Source: Alcanivoracaceae bacterium
GTDB lineage: Bacteria > Pseudomonadota > Gammaproteobacteria > Pseudomonadales > Alcanivoracaceae
Direction: 5' to 3'
Assembly: GCA_029212745.1 (NCBI GenBank)
Contig: JARGOL010000010.1
Location: forward strand, 52,892 to 116,891
Length of the DNA: 64,000 nucleotides
Shown here: positions 32,822 through 41,391 of the stretch, piece by piece
How the letters are laid out: each line of letters opens with the position of its first letter
How positions within the stretch are numbered: position 1 is the first letter of the stretch
The notes under the pieces: model-generated
Told to the model about the DNA's origin: nothing
Databases searched by the model: none
The model's input: only the letters and a program-made list of their open reading frames with translations
Position numbers and translations under genes: made by a program

Positions 32822-33964
32822 TTAGCCTAGCCAACTATTAATTTCTGCCTGCACCTCCTGTTCGGGTAGGTATTCTTGTTCTAGCCTTCCTTTGTTCTGT
32901 TTCAGTAGGAAATCAAAGAAGGCACGTTCGTTGTCGTTGAGTCCTGCGGGTGAGTGAGACTGTGCTGGCGTTGGCTCTGCCACTGCACAACGCTGAGCAT
33001 GTTTTTCAAAATGATCACGCGTCATCATTACCGGGTGTAGGCTCGGACAATATTGTCGGGCACGCCCCAGCATTAACAGTCCCCATGTATCCATATCGCC
33101 CCAATAGGCCACTTTCTTGTCGTGGAAGGCGTCTCCTGCAAGCCATTTCAGGTTCAGTCCGGCACCGAGGATCGCTATTGTGTCTGGCGCTCTTGGCAAT
33201 AGGTGAATGCACTGCTCATTCTCCACCACCAGAATGTGAGACCCAGGCAGGCGTGTTTCTGTCAGTTCCTGTGCCGTTACTCGCTGACGATTAAATGGCA
33301 GCAAGCCTTCATCAAGAGGCGCTACCAGCAACCAGTGATCGTTCTCAATTGGTGCGTCGAGAAAATCATTGAGGCCCTGCTCACTAGCGGCGCCGTCATA
33401 GCGTTCATCCAGCAGACGAGTGATCAGGGTGGCATGGCGCTCGAAGAACTTGGTGTCTATGTCCAGCCCGCTTAATAGCCTGAGAGGCTTTCCGTTGGCG
33501 ATGCCTGGGGACAGGGCATTGGCTAGCGTGGCAGCAGCGATCACTTCTTGTGGGGGCTTGCCCCGCCATAAAGACCGATCGGTAACCAAGCATTCTCGGT
33601 AAATCGGTGTGACATTGGCAACGATGCTTTCTAAAATGATGAATTCTTTCTGAACGGTGTCATTCGCAGTTGCGGCAATCCATTCGGAGGGGCCGCTCAA
33701 GCGCCATTGCGTCGGTATCGGAACCGCGTCCGCTCCGGCCCGATAATTGACTGTCTGCCAAACCACCTCGCCGATTTTAACCTCTCGCCAGAGTTGTACA
33801 TGCTCCTGTACGCGAGCGGTCTCTCTAGCGAATTGAGCGCCGGAAGGCTTGCCAATCGGTATCTCCAGTGGCCAGCTATCCGCTGACAGGAGACGCTCCA
33901 CGCGTAAGGAAGATTGGTGCCATTGGCGCGCTAGACGCTCTGCTATATTAGTCGGTGATTTCAT
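32822..33964 (-). CDS. jetD: Wadjet subunit JetD (Toprim nuclease)
   Basis: 380 aa. DUF3322/DUF2220-type protein with an N-terminal helical part and a C-terminal Toprim-like domain: HILVVENEQCIHLLP gives the catalytic Glu (near 247), and AYWGDMDTWG near 287-296 gives the Asp-X-Asp, as in topoisomerase VI and Spo11-type enzymes. In Wadjet, JetD cleaves small closed circular DNA after the JetABC motor has extruded it, protecting against plasmids. Its ATG overlaps the end of jetC by 17 bases. Last gene of the jetABCD operon. Confidence 0.93.
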   Translation of the reverse strand: MKSPTNIAERLARQWHQSSLRVERLLSADSWPLEIPIGKPSGAQFARETARVQEHVQLWREVKIGEVVWQTVNYRAGADAVPIPTQWRLSGPSEWIAATANDTVQKEFIILESIVANVTPIYRECLVTDRSLWRGKPPQEVIAAATLANALSPGIANGKPLRLLSGLDIDTKFFERHATLITRLLDERYDGAASEQGLNDFLDAPIENDHWLLVAPLDEGLLPFNRQRVTAQELTETRLPGSHILVVENEQCIHLLPRAPDTIAILGAGLNLKWLAGDAFHDKKVAYWGDMDTWGLLMLGRARQYCPSLHPVMMTRDHFEKHAQRCAVAEPTPAQSHSPAGLNDNERAFFDFLLKQNKGRLEQEYLPEQEVQAEINSWLG

Positions 33965-36900
33965 GGTTTGCTGCGCGCTGTTCGCGGGCTTCGTCCAGAG
34001 CTTGCCAGCTAACAGGCGTTAAATTGGATTCATTACCTCGGCGGTGGACGACCACGGCGGAGCGAGTATGTTTTCGTAACAGACGCATTTCCTTGTTCGG
34101 GGTGATAAAGAGCGCATGCAGATGAAAGGCGCCCAGTGCTGAGATAATACGCCCAGCCACTGCGTGGGAGCTGCGAGAAAAAGCTTCGTCCAATACGATT
34201 GTGCCGAACAGCGGTCGGTTGCTGCCGTCGGGGCACAAGGCATAACTCAATGACGCGGTGAGCACATAGGAGGCAATGATTTCTTTTTCGCCGCCGCTAC
34301 CGCCTTGAGAGCCGCTGCGGGTTTCGATGACACTGCCGCTATCACGGTCCAGTACGGATACTTTGAATTCCAGGCGGAATCTGGGGTCCAGTAACGCCTT
34401 CGCCCCCAGCGTGCGATGCCGTTCGCAGGCGTCACGTAACAGGCTGACGATATGTTGCAGGGCTTTGTATTGGCTCTCGCCGTTGTCATCAACAAGTCGT
34501 GACGAGTTGAGGCGGTTTCTTGCTTTGTTAAAGGTGCGCAGGCTTTCGGGCATTACCTTGTTGGCGATCAGTTGCAGGTAACGCCCTCGCTGGAAGTCCA
34601 CACGGCGCAAGGTGTGGTTGAGATCCTCCAGCCGTTCTTCTATACGCTCCACTTCCCCTTCAATGGTGGAGAGCAGTTGGGAAACACCTTCATCAGAGGA
34701 ACGCGTAAGATAATCCTGGAAGCGCTGTTGTTTTTCCGGCAGGGCCTCTTCGGTCAGTACAGTCAGCCGCTTTAGATATTCCGGAACATCCTCAAGTTCA
34801 CGTCCTACTTCGGACAACGCACCACGGTCTTCCCGTTGCGCATCGGACATAGCTCTTATCAATTTATTTTCCAGATCGCTGCGTGTCTCCCGCAATTTCC
34901 CAAGTTGGCGGCGTAGCTGGTCGTCTGTTTCTCTCTCAAGAGAGTCAATGTCATTCAGTTTCTGTACTTCAATGCAGGGTAAATGACTTTCGGCCAGCTG
35001 GCGTTCAGCCTCCTTAAGGCCCGGTTCGGCTCTGCAGAACGCTTTGCTTTTCTCCTTCTCGGCGTGTTCGAGCGAAGTTTTTATCTTGGAGCGATGCTCA
35101 ATGCATTCTTCGCATGCTGCCTTGAGTTCCTGCAGGCGCTGTTGCGCTTCCTCCAGATCCAGCCTAGCCACTGCAGTATCTGACTGCGGAGCGGTAAGGG
35201 CTGCATGCTTGTCCTGCTGCTCCTGTAATTCTCGTTCTGCCTGGGGGGCGTTGATTTGCGCGAAATCAAGATCGATAAGGTTCATTAATGCGTCATGCTG
35301 CTGATCAAGCGTTGCCAATGACGCCTTGGCTTTTTCTTCTTCGGCGGTGGCGGTGTCTAGCGTGGCTTGCGCTGCGTCAATTTCCTGCTTCAGTGCGGCG
35401 ACTCTGTCGCGGTTATCAAAGCCGGTTTGCCAGTCCTCGCTCAGACGTTTCTGGTCCTGTTTGTCGAAGAAGCGTGCTTTGCCTGACATCAAGCCCTCAG
35501 CGGTCATGGCATGGGGCGTGTCACGCAATGCTTCCGCAGACGCTACACAGTGCCGGTCCAGCCCGGCCAGAAGCTCCTTGACAGCTTCCCGATAGGGGTG
35601 ATTCTTGTAGTCGAGTTTGCGGGTAAATCCATCTTCAAAGAACAGCGGTGTTTTGTCGGGGGCTTTAACTTCCAGAATGCGCACATGCAAGGCATTGTGA
35701 CGACTGTTGATCCAGTTTAATGCCTGTTTGACCGATTGCGGAGGTACCAGAATACGCAGCCGGTGACTGCCGATGGCCCGTTCGATGGCGCCGCGCCAGG
35801 CTTTCTCATTCTCCTTGACTTGGACCAGTTCGCCTGCAAAAGGAAAATCATCTTCGGCCAATTCGAGTTCTTCGGCCAGTAGGGCTCTAAACCGCTGGTA
35901 CTCCGCGCGGATATTGGAGCCGGGACGAGCTTTGATTTCGGTCAATTCTTCGTTAATGGACTGTAGGTGCTTGTCTGCCTGATAGCGTTTGGTGCCGTGC
36001 TCATAGGCATTCTTCTGGATAACCTCGTACTTTTCCGCAACCTCTTGCACTCGATTATTCGCTTGGGCTTGATTGGCCAGAACAGCCTCACGGCTGAGGG
36101 TGTCGGGCAACGACAGTGAGCGTGCCAATCTCTGGTAATCCTCTGCGTGGTGCCGGCACCGTGCCAAGTTATCTCGCTTCTCCTGGATCAGGGCTTCCAG
36201 CGTCTCGATGTCGCCGCCACCCAGCTTCAGGTAGGCCTCATGAAGACGGTCTCGTCTCTGTTGTTGATTACGGTAGTGCTCTTCGGCGGTGGTATGCGCG
36301 GCTTCTGCTTGTTGCAGTTGTTGCTCCAGGTGCACCGCTTCTGTCTTCCACAAGAGGTGTGCTTGCTCACCAAACCACACCGGCAGTATTCGGCTCAGTG
36401 TTTCCTTGTCGGTCAGTAGTGCCTGATTGTTCTGATATTTTTCCCAGCCGCTCTTGATCGGTTCCAGCGAGTGTTGCTGACGCCGTGCTATTTCCAACTC
36501 TTCATGGATGGCGGTCAGGTCGTCAAAGCTTTTTGCCACTTCCTGAGCGCGTTGGAACTGGGCGCTGTCATCCAGCACCAGTTCGCGAAATATCTCATCA
36601 ATACTGTTCAGTTGCTTCAGGCCCGCTGCCCGATTGAGCAAGTTGAAGGCGTTGTCTCGTACCTCGAAAAAATCCCGTAATCGCGCGAGAAAACTTTTCT
36701 TGCTCGTGTACGTCCAGATGCCGGTTTCTGTCTTGTCAAGTTGTCGCAGGGCGCGCATTCCACCTTCATGCTGAACCGTAAGCCAGCCTTGCAGCGTTTG
36801 CTCAGGGTTAGTGCTGAACAGCCAGAGCTTTTTCATGTCTGTGGGTGACATACTGGCGCCGTCAAACCAGAGCAGCGCACCAAGGCGAACGATGTTCTCG

Positions 36901-37277
36901 CCGTTGCTGAATGTCGCGACCAGTCCTGTGACGGTTTTGCCTTGCCGAACAATATGTGACTGCTCCTCGCCGCCGTCACCGGGGCCGGTTACGCCTCGGA
37001 CATAGGACGCCAGGTCCCGGTCACTTTCGTGGCCCCCGGTGGACGCCAGGTTATATTTCGGATTGGCGGTGATGAGTGTCATCAGCGCGTCCACCAGAGT
37101 GGTCTTGCCGCTGCCGGTGGGGCCGATAATGGCGGTGCCCTGCTTGTCGATATCTGCCCGGTGCAGACCGGTGAAGCCGCCCCAGTTGAACAGTTCCAGC
37201 GATTGCAGGATGTAGGTGGGGGGCAGTTGCCAACCGTTTTCTTGTCCTGCTGCATCCAGTGCGTATTGCGTCTCCAT
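33948..37277 (-). CDS. jetC: Wadjet subunit JetC (SMC-like ATPase)
   Basis: 1109 aa, MukB/SbcC-type SMC protein. Walker A GPTGSGKT at 52-59; long Glu/Gln/Arg-rich coiled coils (roughly 280-480 and 620-860) around a hinge-like globular region; C-terminal ABC signature SGSQGGSGGEKE and Walker B TIVLDEAFS near 1026-1034. The protein extrudes DNA loops as part of JetABC and thereby senses plasmid size. Start codon overlaps the jetB stop as TAATG. Sequence appears complete, with no frameshift. Confidence 0.95.
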   Translation of the reverse strand: METQYALDAAGQENGWQLPPTYILQSLELFNWGGFTGLHRADIDKQGTAIIGPTGSGKTTLVDALMTLITANPKYNLASTGGHESDRDLASYVRGVTGPGDGGEEQSHIVRQGKTVTGLVATFSNGENIVRLGALLWFDGASMSPTDMKKLWLFSTNPEQTLQGWLTVQHEGGMRALRQLDKTETGIWTYTSKKSFLARLRDFFEVRDNAFNLLNRAAGLKQLNSIDEIFRELVLDDSAQFQRAQEVAKSFDDLTAIHEELEIARRQQHSLEPIKSGWEKYQNNQALLTDKETLSRILPVWFGEQAHLLWKTEAVHLEQQLQQAEAAHTTAEEHYRNQQQRRDRLHEAYLKLGGGDIETLEALIQEKRDNLARCRHHAEDYQRLARSLSLPDTLSREAVLANQAQANNRVQEVAEKYEVIQKNAYEHGTKRYQADKHLQSINEELTEIKARPGSNIRAEYQRFRALLAEELELAEDDFPFAGELVQVKENEKAWRGAIERAIGSHRLRILVPPQSVKQALNWINSRHNALHVRILEVKAPDKTPLFFEDGFTRKLDYKNHPYREAVKELLAGLDRHCVASAEALRDTPHAMTAEGLMSGKARFFDKQDQKRLSEDWQTGFDNRDRVAALKQEIDAAQATLDTATAEEEKAKASLATLDQQHDALMNLIDLDFAQINAPQAERELQEQQDKHAALTAPQSDTAVARLDLEEAQQRLQELKAACEECIEHRSKIKTSLEHAEKEKSKAFCRAEPGLKEAERQLAESHLPCIEVQKLNDIDSLERETDDQLRRQLGKLRETRSDLENKLIRAMSDAQREDRGALSEVGRELEDVPEYLKRLTVLTEEALPEKQQRFQDYLTRSSDEGVSQLLSTIEGEVERIEERLEDLNHTLRRVDFQRGRYLQLIANKVMPESLRTFNKARNRLNSSRLVDDNGESQYKALQHIVSLLRDACERHRTLGAKALLDPRFRLEFKVSVLDRDSGSVIETRSGSQGGSGGEKEIIASYVLTASLSYALCPDGSNRPLFGTIVLDEAFSRSSHAVAGRIISALGAFHLHALFITPNKEMRLLRKHTRSAVVVHRRGNESNLTPVSWQALDEAREQRAANHEITD

Positions 37278-38035
37278 TAAACCTCTCCCCCGGATTCATC
37301 CTCTTCCTGTGAGTCTCCGGATGTTTTGGCGATCTTTTGCTTCAGTGCGTGCAGCAATGCCGTCAGGTTCTCCGGGTTGGCGAGGTGCGCGATCATGGGG
37401 CGGATTACGACTCGATCATGGGTATCTGGTGCAGAGACCAAACCGTGGTTTTGTAGTTGGTTGAGCAACTGCGCTATCCGCTCGCGGTCTCGGGACTCGC
37501 TGCCGCTATTGCCCAGATATACTTGAAACTGCGGGATCAGCTCGTCTACTGCGACCATGGCATCGGTAGCGCCTGCGCCAGCATCCTGCTCGTAGGCAAT
37601 GAAATGCTGACGAAGAATAGCCACCAGAAGGGTCTGTTCCAGCGTTAGGCGCTGTTTGCGAACAAGGGGATGTGACCAGTCGTTCTGGTCCGTCGTTGCT
37701 TCCTGGTTTGAGTCTGCATCAGGACGCACAGACAGAAATGCCAGGCCCCGGATTTCATCGATTTTAGCCAATAGATCCAGTGGTTCGAGAATGGCATTCA
37801 GTCGTTCCAGGTGAATCAGTGCGGTGCGATACAGATTGGGCCGGTGGCTTTGTTCCAGCAAGCCCAGACGCAATAATTCCTGGGACGCCTCGCGCAGGGC
37901 ACGTTCGGTTCGATCAGGTTCTTCTGTTGTATGGATATCTGGCTTCACATCATGATCGATGCTGGTATCGTGATCTGGCCCGTCAGACGCTTCGGTATCA
38001 TCCTTCCCGGTAATCTGGTCGAAAATCCCTGTCAC
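37277..38035 (-). CDS. jetB: Wadjet subunit JetB (DUF4194, MukE-like)
   Basis: 252 aa. Acidic N-terminal 45 residues (many Asp and His, probably disordered), then a winged-helix-rich region with VRKQRLTLEQTLLVAILRQH near the middle and a C-terminal HLANPENLTALLHAL. This fits the DUF4194 kleisin-associated (MukE-like) subunit of Wadjet, which bridges JetA and JetC. GTG start directly follows the jetA stop (TAAGTG). The position in the operon makes the assignment secure even though the protein itself is weakly conserved. Confidence 0.92.
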   Translation of the reverse strand: MTGIFDQITGKDDTEASDGPDHDTSIDHDVKPDIHTTEEPDRTERALREASQELLRLGLLEQSHRPNLYRTALIHLERLNAILEPLDLLAKIDEIRGLAFLSVRPDADSNQEATTDQNDWSHPLVRKQRLTLEQTLLVAILRQHFIAYEQDAGAGATDAMVAVDELIPQFQVYLGNSGSESRDRERIAQLLNQLQNHGLVSAPDTHDRVVIRPMIAHLANPENLTALLHALKQKIAKTSGDSQEEDESGGEV

Positions 38036-39535
38036 TTAGAACTCCCATTCAATGCCGTCAAACGCTTTCTCGCTCATCGAAACCTCGGGCACGCGGAACA
38101 GCCAGCGGCGCTGCTCTGCATCGGTTAACGTAAGCTCTTCAATGTCTTTTCCAGTAATCTCTATTCCCGCTTCCCGCGCCATTCCCAACCACAGGGCCAA
38201 GGTTTCCAGGTCATGTGCCGGGGGTAAATGCTCGGCCAGTTCCGCCAGCGTCAAGGGGCGGCCTGCTTGCGTTAGTACTGCCAGCGTGTCCTGCACCAGG
38301 GCCTCGCGGTCCAGCCCGTCGAGGGCATCCCAGAATTCGTCCTCGACTCCGCTCAGGTCAGAGTCCTGCGGTGACAAGTCCAGTTCACCCTCCGCTTCAT
38401 TTTCGTGTGATTTGAATCGCAATCGTTCAACCAGCGGCAAGTTTCCCAGCGCAAAACCAATGGGGGGCAGGGGGGAGTCAGCCCGGCGTACTGCCTGGCG
38501 CTCCCAGTCCAGTTCTTGGGCAATGTTGAGAACCTCGTTGAGTAACTGGCCAACCCGGTGATGCTCGGCTGCCAATCCGGACTGAATAAAGGCTTTAACG
38601 TCTTTTTCACTGCGGGCTCTCGCCTGTAATACTGTCTGGCTTTCCATTACCAGTTGCATGCGCAGCCGCTTTAATTCTTGTCGCTGCGAACGATTGAGAG
38701 CCTTTTCCGCTGCCGGATGCATCAGGATGCTGCGCAACTGTTCACGCATGTTGTCCAGCTCTACTTTTTGTTGCAGCTGTTTCTGGAAGCTGTCGAACAC
38801 CTTCCCTTCAGGGGTGTCCAGCAGGGCTGCCTGACCATCCAGTAGCCGATCTACAATTTCGCCTCGATGGTAGTTTTCCGACATGATTGACTGGCGCAGT
38901 TCCCGGTCCGCCTCGCGCCAGGAATCCTCAACGCGCCGGAAGTCCGCTCTCAGTCCAGTTGACAGGCCATATACCTCGCGTATGCGCTCAATGGCTTCGG
39001 CTTCTGTTAATACTGGCACATGGCCGGCTTCTGCTTCAGCCAGCTCATGCTCCAGTTGCTTAATTTTCCTTTGGATTGCCGCTTTGCGGCTGGACGCATC
39101 AGGGTTAAGTCCCACATCCAGGCTCTCGATTTCTCTCTGTACGACTGATAATCGAGAGGCGGTGGAAGTCATGATCCGATTGTCCAGGGTGTCAATGAAA
39201 CGGATTGCCGAAGAGAGCGCATCGGTGCTGTAGAGTCGTTGGCCGCGTTCGATCACCAGGCCTCGCTTGATCCACTGACGCAGCTCGCGAGACGCCTGAA
39301 CACGGGTATTGTCGGGGTCGATCTTGTACTCGTCTTGGGCCGCATAATTGGCTAGCATTTCAGACAGAGCTTGCAACGCATCGGTCTCTGCAATGCCGTC
39401 CTCGGCAAAGTCGAACAGGGCGGTAAGGCATCCCAGTACCAGCGGTGCGCGGGGCGAGGCCAGAAGCAACCAGGCCGGGTGGTGTCGCCGGGCATCGATA
39501 TAGGTGCGCGTACGCTGCTGTGGGCTGTTATCCAT
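38036..39535 (-). CDS. jetA: Wadjet subunit JetA (DUF3375, kleisin-like)
   Basis: 499 aa. DUF3375 protein: N-terminal YIDARRHHPAWLLLASPRAP followed by a winged-helix part, a long coiled coil (residues 120-190 and 230-330), and a C-terminal winged helix with WLFRVPEVSMSEKA. DUF3375 in JetA marks a type I Wadjet system. It acts as the kleisin that closes the JetC ring. First gene of the operon jetA-jetB-jetC-jetD on the minus strand. An A/T-rich stretch with TATTAT lies upstream of the start (around 39580-39590) and may be part of its promoter. Confidence 0.93.
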   Translation of the reverse strand: MDNSPQQRTRTYIDARRHHPAWLLLASPRAPLVLGCLTALFDFAEDGIAETDALQALSEMLANYAAQDEYKIDPDNTRVQASRELRQWIKRGLVIERGQRLYSTDALSSAIRFIDTLDNRIMTSTASRLSVVQREIESLDVGLNPDASSRKAAIQRKIKQLEHELAEAEAGHVPVLTEAEAIERIREVYGLSTGLRADFRRVEDSWREADRELRQSIMSENYHRGEIVDRLLDGQAALLDTPEGKVFDSFQKQLQQKVELDNMREQLRSILMHPAAEKALNRSQRQELKRLRMQLVMESQTVLQARARSEKDVKAFIQSGLAAEHHRVGQLLNEVLNIAQELDWERQAVRRADSPLPPIGFALGNLPLVERLRFKSHENEAEGELDLSPQDSDLSGVEDEFWDALDGLDREALVQDTLAVLTQAGRPLTLAELAEHLPPAHDLETLALWLGMAREAGIEITGKDIEELTLTDAEQRRWLFRVPEVSMSEKAFDGIEWEF

Positions 39536-39701
39536 TGCTAATGTTTACCAGAGATACGCTATTTTTACTGCATGCAGGGATAATAGTGTCATGGCTTGGG
39601 TTCGCCGTCATTCGAGGGCTGCGAATTCCGAGTGAACGTGTATGCTACTCAAAACATGATGTCATGCTGGTCAATCCGAGGTATCGGCTTTTAGCGTATA
39701 T

Positions 39702-40121
39702 TCAGCCGTCGGGATCAATGGCTTTACCAACAGCGGCACCAATCCCGGCGCCTGCGACCGCCGCTGCGGGTCCAAGCACAGCCCCACCCAGAAGGCCAAC
39801 GAGTGCTCCTACCAGTGTGTTACCCCGAACAGCTTTCTGACGCTTCTCGGCCGACAACGGTGCACGGGTCCGGCCGTTTTGAGCCCTGGCTGTTCGGGTC
39901 GAACTATGCTTTTTGGATCTGTTACAACTGATACAGGCTGCGTACAGATTATTGAGGCGGTCGGTGCCCCCATTAGCCTTGGGATTAGAGTGGTCAATTT
40001 CCCAGGCCGCCCTGCCTTCTGATTTCCCGTAGTTTTTGAAGGCAAGCTTCTTGTTGCACAGGTGGCAGTAGCCCCTGGTGCGGTCATAGATTGTCCGCTT
40101 GGTCTTGGTGTCGAACCTCAT
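39702..40121 (-). CDS. HNH endonuclease with glycine-zipper C-terminus
   Basis: 139 aa. The HNH fold is clear: CHLCNKKL (zinc Cys pair) near residues 19-26, WEIDHSNPKANGGTDRLNNL (Asp-His and Asn) near 40-59, and CISCNRSK (second Cys pair). After a basic linker of about 30 residues comes a Gly/Ala-rich hydrophobic tail (LVGALVGLLGGAVLG and AVAGAGIGAAVG) that resembles glycine-zipper membrane segments. HNH nucleases of this size usually end after the Cys pair, so the tail is unusual; membrane attachment or oligomer pores are possible. AGGGAA precedes the ATG. It lies 166 bases upstream of jetA on the same strand. Confidence 0.85.
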   Translation of the reverse strand: MRFDTKTKRTIYDRTRGYCHLCNKKLAFKNYGKSEGRAAWEIDHSNPKANGGTDRLNNLYAACISCNRSKKHSSTRTARAQNGRTRAPLSAEKRQKAVRGNTLVGALVGLLGGAVLGPAAAVAGAGIGAAVGKAIDPDG

Positions 40122-40148
40122 TGGTATTCCCTTATCTGCGCCGATTAG

Positions 40149-40202
40149 TACATGTCGCTATTGGATACGTGTTTTCCGGTTGAGGGAAGTGTCTACTTTT
40201 CA
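40149..40202. repeat. 54-bp imperfect direct repeat, right copy
   Basis: Right partner of 32494-32547. Its dyad is imperfect (TACATGT, 11 bases, ACGTGTT). It lies 28 bases upstream of the HNH gene start, so it could also be a control site for that gene. Confidence 0.55.
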
Positions 40203-40335
40203 GGCAGATAATCCTCAAATGCGAGCTGACCTGCCGAGTTGGGCAAAAGCTTTGATCTGTTGAGGGGGGGGTAGGCTCGCGATCTGTGCGACAAATTCAT
40301 AAACAACTGATTATAAAGAAAAAATATATATTCTT

Positions 40336-40369
40336 ATATCTTGTATAATGTCGTATATTTGCAAGATAT
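40336..40369. promoter_or_regulatory. AbiE promoter with flanking inverted repeat
   Basis: ATATCTTG (40336-40343) and CAAGATAT (40362-40369) are exact inverted repeats 18 bases apart, and TATAAT (40344-40349) lies immediately inside the left arm. AbiEi antitoxins repress their own promoter by binding inverted repeats around it, which fits this layout 25 bases before the antitoxin start. Confidence 0.65.
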
Positions 40370-40393
40370 TCGCCAAGCAGGCGGGAGTGACCC

Positions 40394-40807
40394 ATGGCTC
40401 TTAATTCATTGAAATCAAAGGTGAAGTACCGGATTAGCCGGAATCCTGGCGTAGTCTTTGTGCCCGCTGATTTTAGTGATCTGTCGGACCGAGATCAGGT
40501 TGGGCGTGCTTTGCGTGAGCTGGTGCGGGAGGAGGTCCTGATCAAATTCGGGCGCGGTCTTTATGCCAAGGCCAAGCGCTCTTCGCTCAGTAACAAGCTT
40601 GTCCCGGTAAAGCCTCTGCCTGACCTGGCCCGTGAAGCGCTGACGCAGAAGTTGGGCGTTGAAGTGGTCTCATCCCGGGAGCAGGCCAGCTATAACAGCG
40701 GGAAATCCACGCAGGTGCCGACAGGTCGGCTCATCGCAGTGAGGGGGCGTGTATCCCGGAAGATGGCCTACGATGGCAAGTCAATCAAGTATCAGTATGT
40801 CTCCTGA
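40394..40807 (+). CDS. AbiEi-type antitoxin (DUF6088 family)
   Basis: 137 aa. Winged helix near the N-terminus (residues 15-60: FVPADFSDLSDRDQVGRALR, EEVLIKFGRGLYAK) followed by the basic antitoxin core (VSSREQASYNSGKSTQVPTG, RLIAVRGRVSRKMAYDG). This is the short AbiEi/DUF6088 type, which binds its own promoter and silences a nucleotidyltransferase toxin. GGGAG precedes the ATG. The downstream toxin gene overlaps its end but is broken, so this antitoxin appears to have outlived its partner. It may still repress the dyad-flanked promoter upstream. Confidence 0.85.
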   Translation: MALNSLKSKVKYRISRNPGVVFVPADFSDLSDRDQVGRALRELVREEVLIKFGRGLYAKAKRSSLSNKLVPVKPLPDLAREALTQKLGVEVVSSREQASYNSGKSTQVPTGRLIAVRGRVSRKMAYDGKSIKYQYVS

Positions 40808-41128
40808 TCCTGAAGTTGTTGAGGAAGTCGCGGCAGAGATGGGTATCAGTTCTGCCTTAGTCGAGAAGGAGTGGTACTCCGTGCAGACGTTTTTGTCGAG
40901 ACAGTAGAATCTTCGTTTGCCGAGGATCAGAAGGCAGCCAAGCGTGATACCCAGGCGACGCTCCGGGAGTCAACCAGGACCGCTGCGCAAACTTTGGCAA
41001 GCGACGGTGAATATCGTGCCGAATACATCAGATTTGTCGATGCCATGTCCTATGCCAGCGATGATGAACGAGTGGACTTTGACTCAGCCTTGGAAACGTT
41101 CTCCGAGGTGGGGGAGTGGTTCGCCTAA
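40797..41128 (+). pseudogene. Internally deleted AbiEii-type toxin gene
   Basis: The ATG at 40797 overlaps the antitoxin end by 11 bases and opens a frame with the usual AbiEii start (MSPDPEVVEEVAAEMGISSA, then VEKEWYSVQTF) that stops after 36 codons at 40905-40907. From about 40871 another frame runs to 41128 and carries a plausible AbiEii C-terminus (SDGEYRAEYIRFVDAMSYAS and a DFDSALETF block). The nucleotidyltransferase core (the GGTD/E-type motif and most of about 300 expected residues) is missing. The best reading is a deletion of the middle of the toxin gene with loss of frame. Recognition of the C-terminal piece is from memory of the family. Confidence 0.72.
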
Positions 41129-41390
41129 GCTCTAACCAGAAAAACCGGATTTCACCGGGGTTTCAGTTTGAGCAATCTTTACGATAAAGCATTCTATACC
41201 CGCGAGTCACTTTACGCTGTCGTTAAGCAGAGTACCCCGTGGCGTCTGGAATCAGGGCTAACAGAGATGATCGCTGGGTCCTGATGGACACGCTCTGCGG
41301 GAGTCACACCTTTACAATTTTTGGTGGACGGACACAAGGGGTGAAACCTTGAAGGCGGAGCCCGCCCTGCTCAAAGACGGGCTCCTTTTT
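41129..41390. other. Gap between the island and the metal-resistance operon
   Basis: No gene seen. A dyad AACCGG...CCGGGGTT at about 41143-41161 follows the broken toxin gene and may have been its terminator. A second hairpin is listed at 41357. If the island has a right boundary in this window, this gap is the likeliest place, but no duplicated attachment sequence could be identified. Confidence 0.4.
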
Positions 41391-41391
41391 T
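41357..41391 (+). terminator. Rho-independent terminator
   Basis: GGAGCCCG (41357-41364), 13-base loop, CGGGCTCC (41378-41385), then six T residues. It would stop plus-strand transcripts coming from the island before the converging czc operon. Confidence 0.78.

Larger units (their letters stand above)
1..41128. mobile_element. Accessory/defence genomic island (left end outside window)
   Basis: This span concentrates mobile-element backbone genes (Gp3-like, YqaJ, DUF932, RadC), several defence-type modules, a decayed toxin-antitoxin locus and many small unknown genes, with an abrupt AT-rich block at about 26.1-32.4 kb. The right limit is set tentatively after the broken AbiEii gene, where ordinary operons begin. 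No integrase, relaxase, attachment duplication or transposase was found, so the type of element (ICE, integrated plasmid or island remnant) is undetermined. Confidence 0.55.

Noticed and set aside
40287..40304. A further CGAC-type operator upstream of the AbiE antitoxin
   Set aside because: TGCGAC is present with an AT-rich spacer, but the second half-site reads TAAACA instead of GTCGNA, so it is only a half-site.
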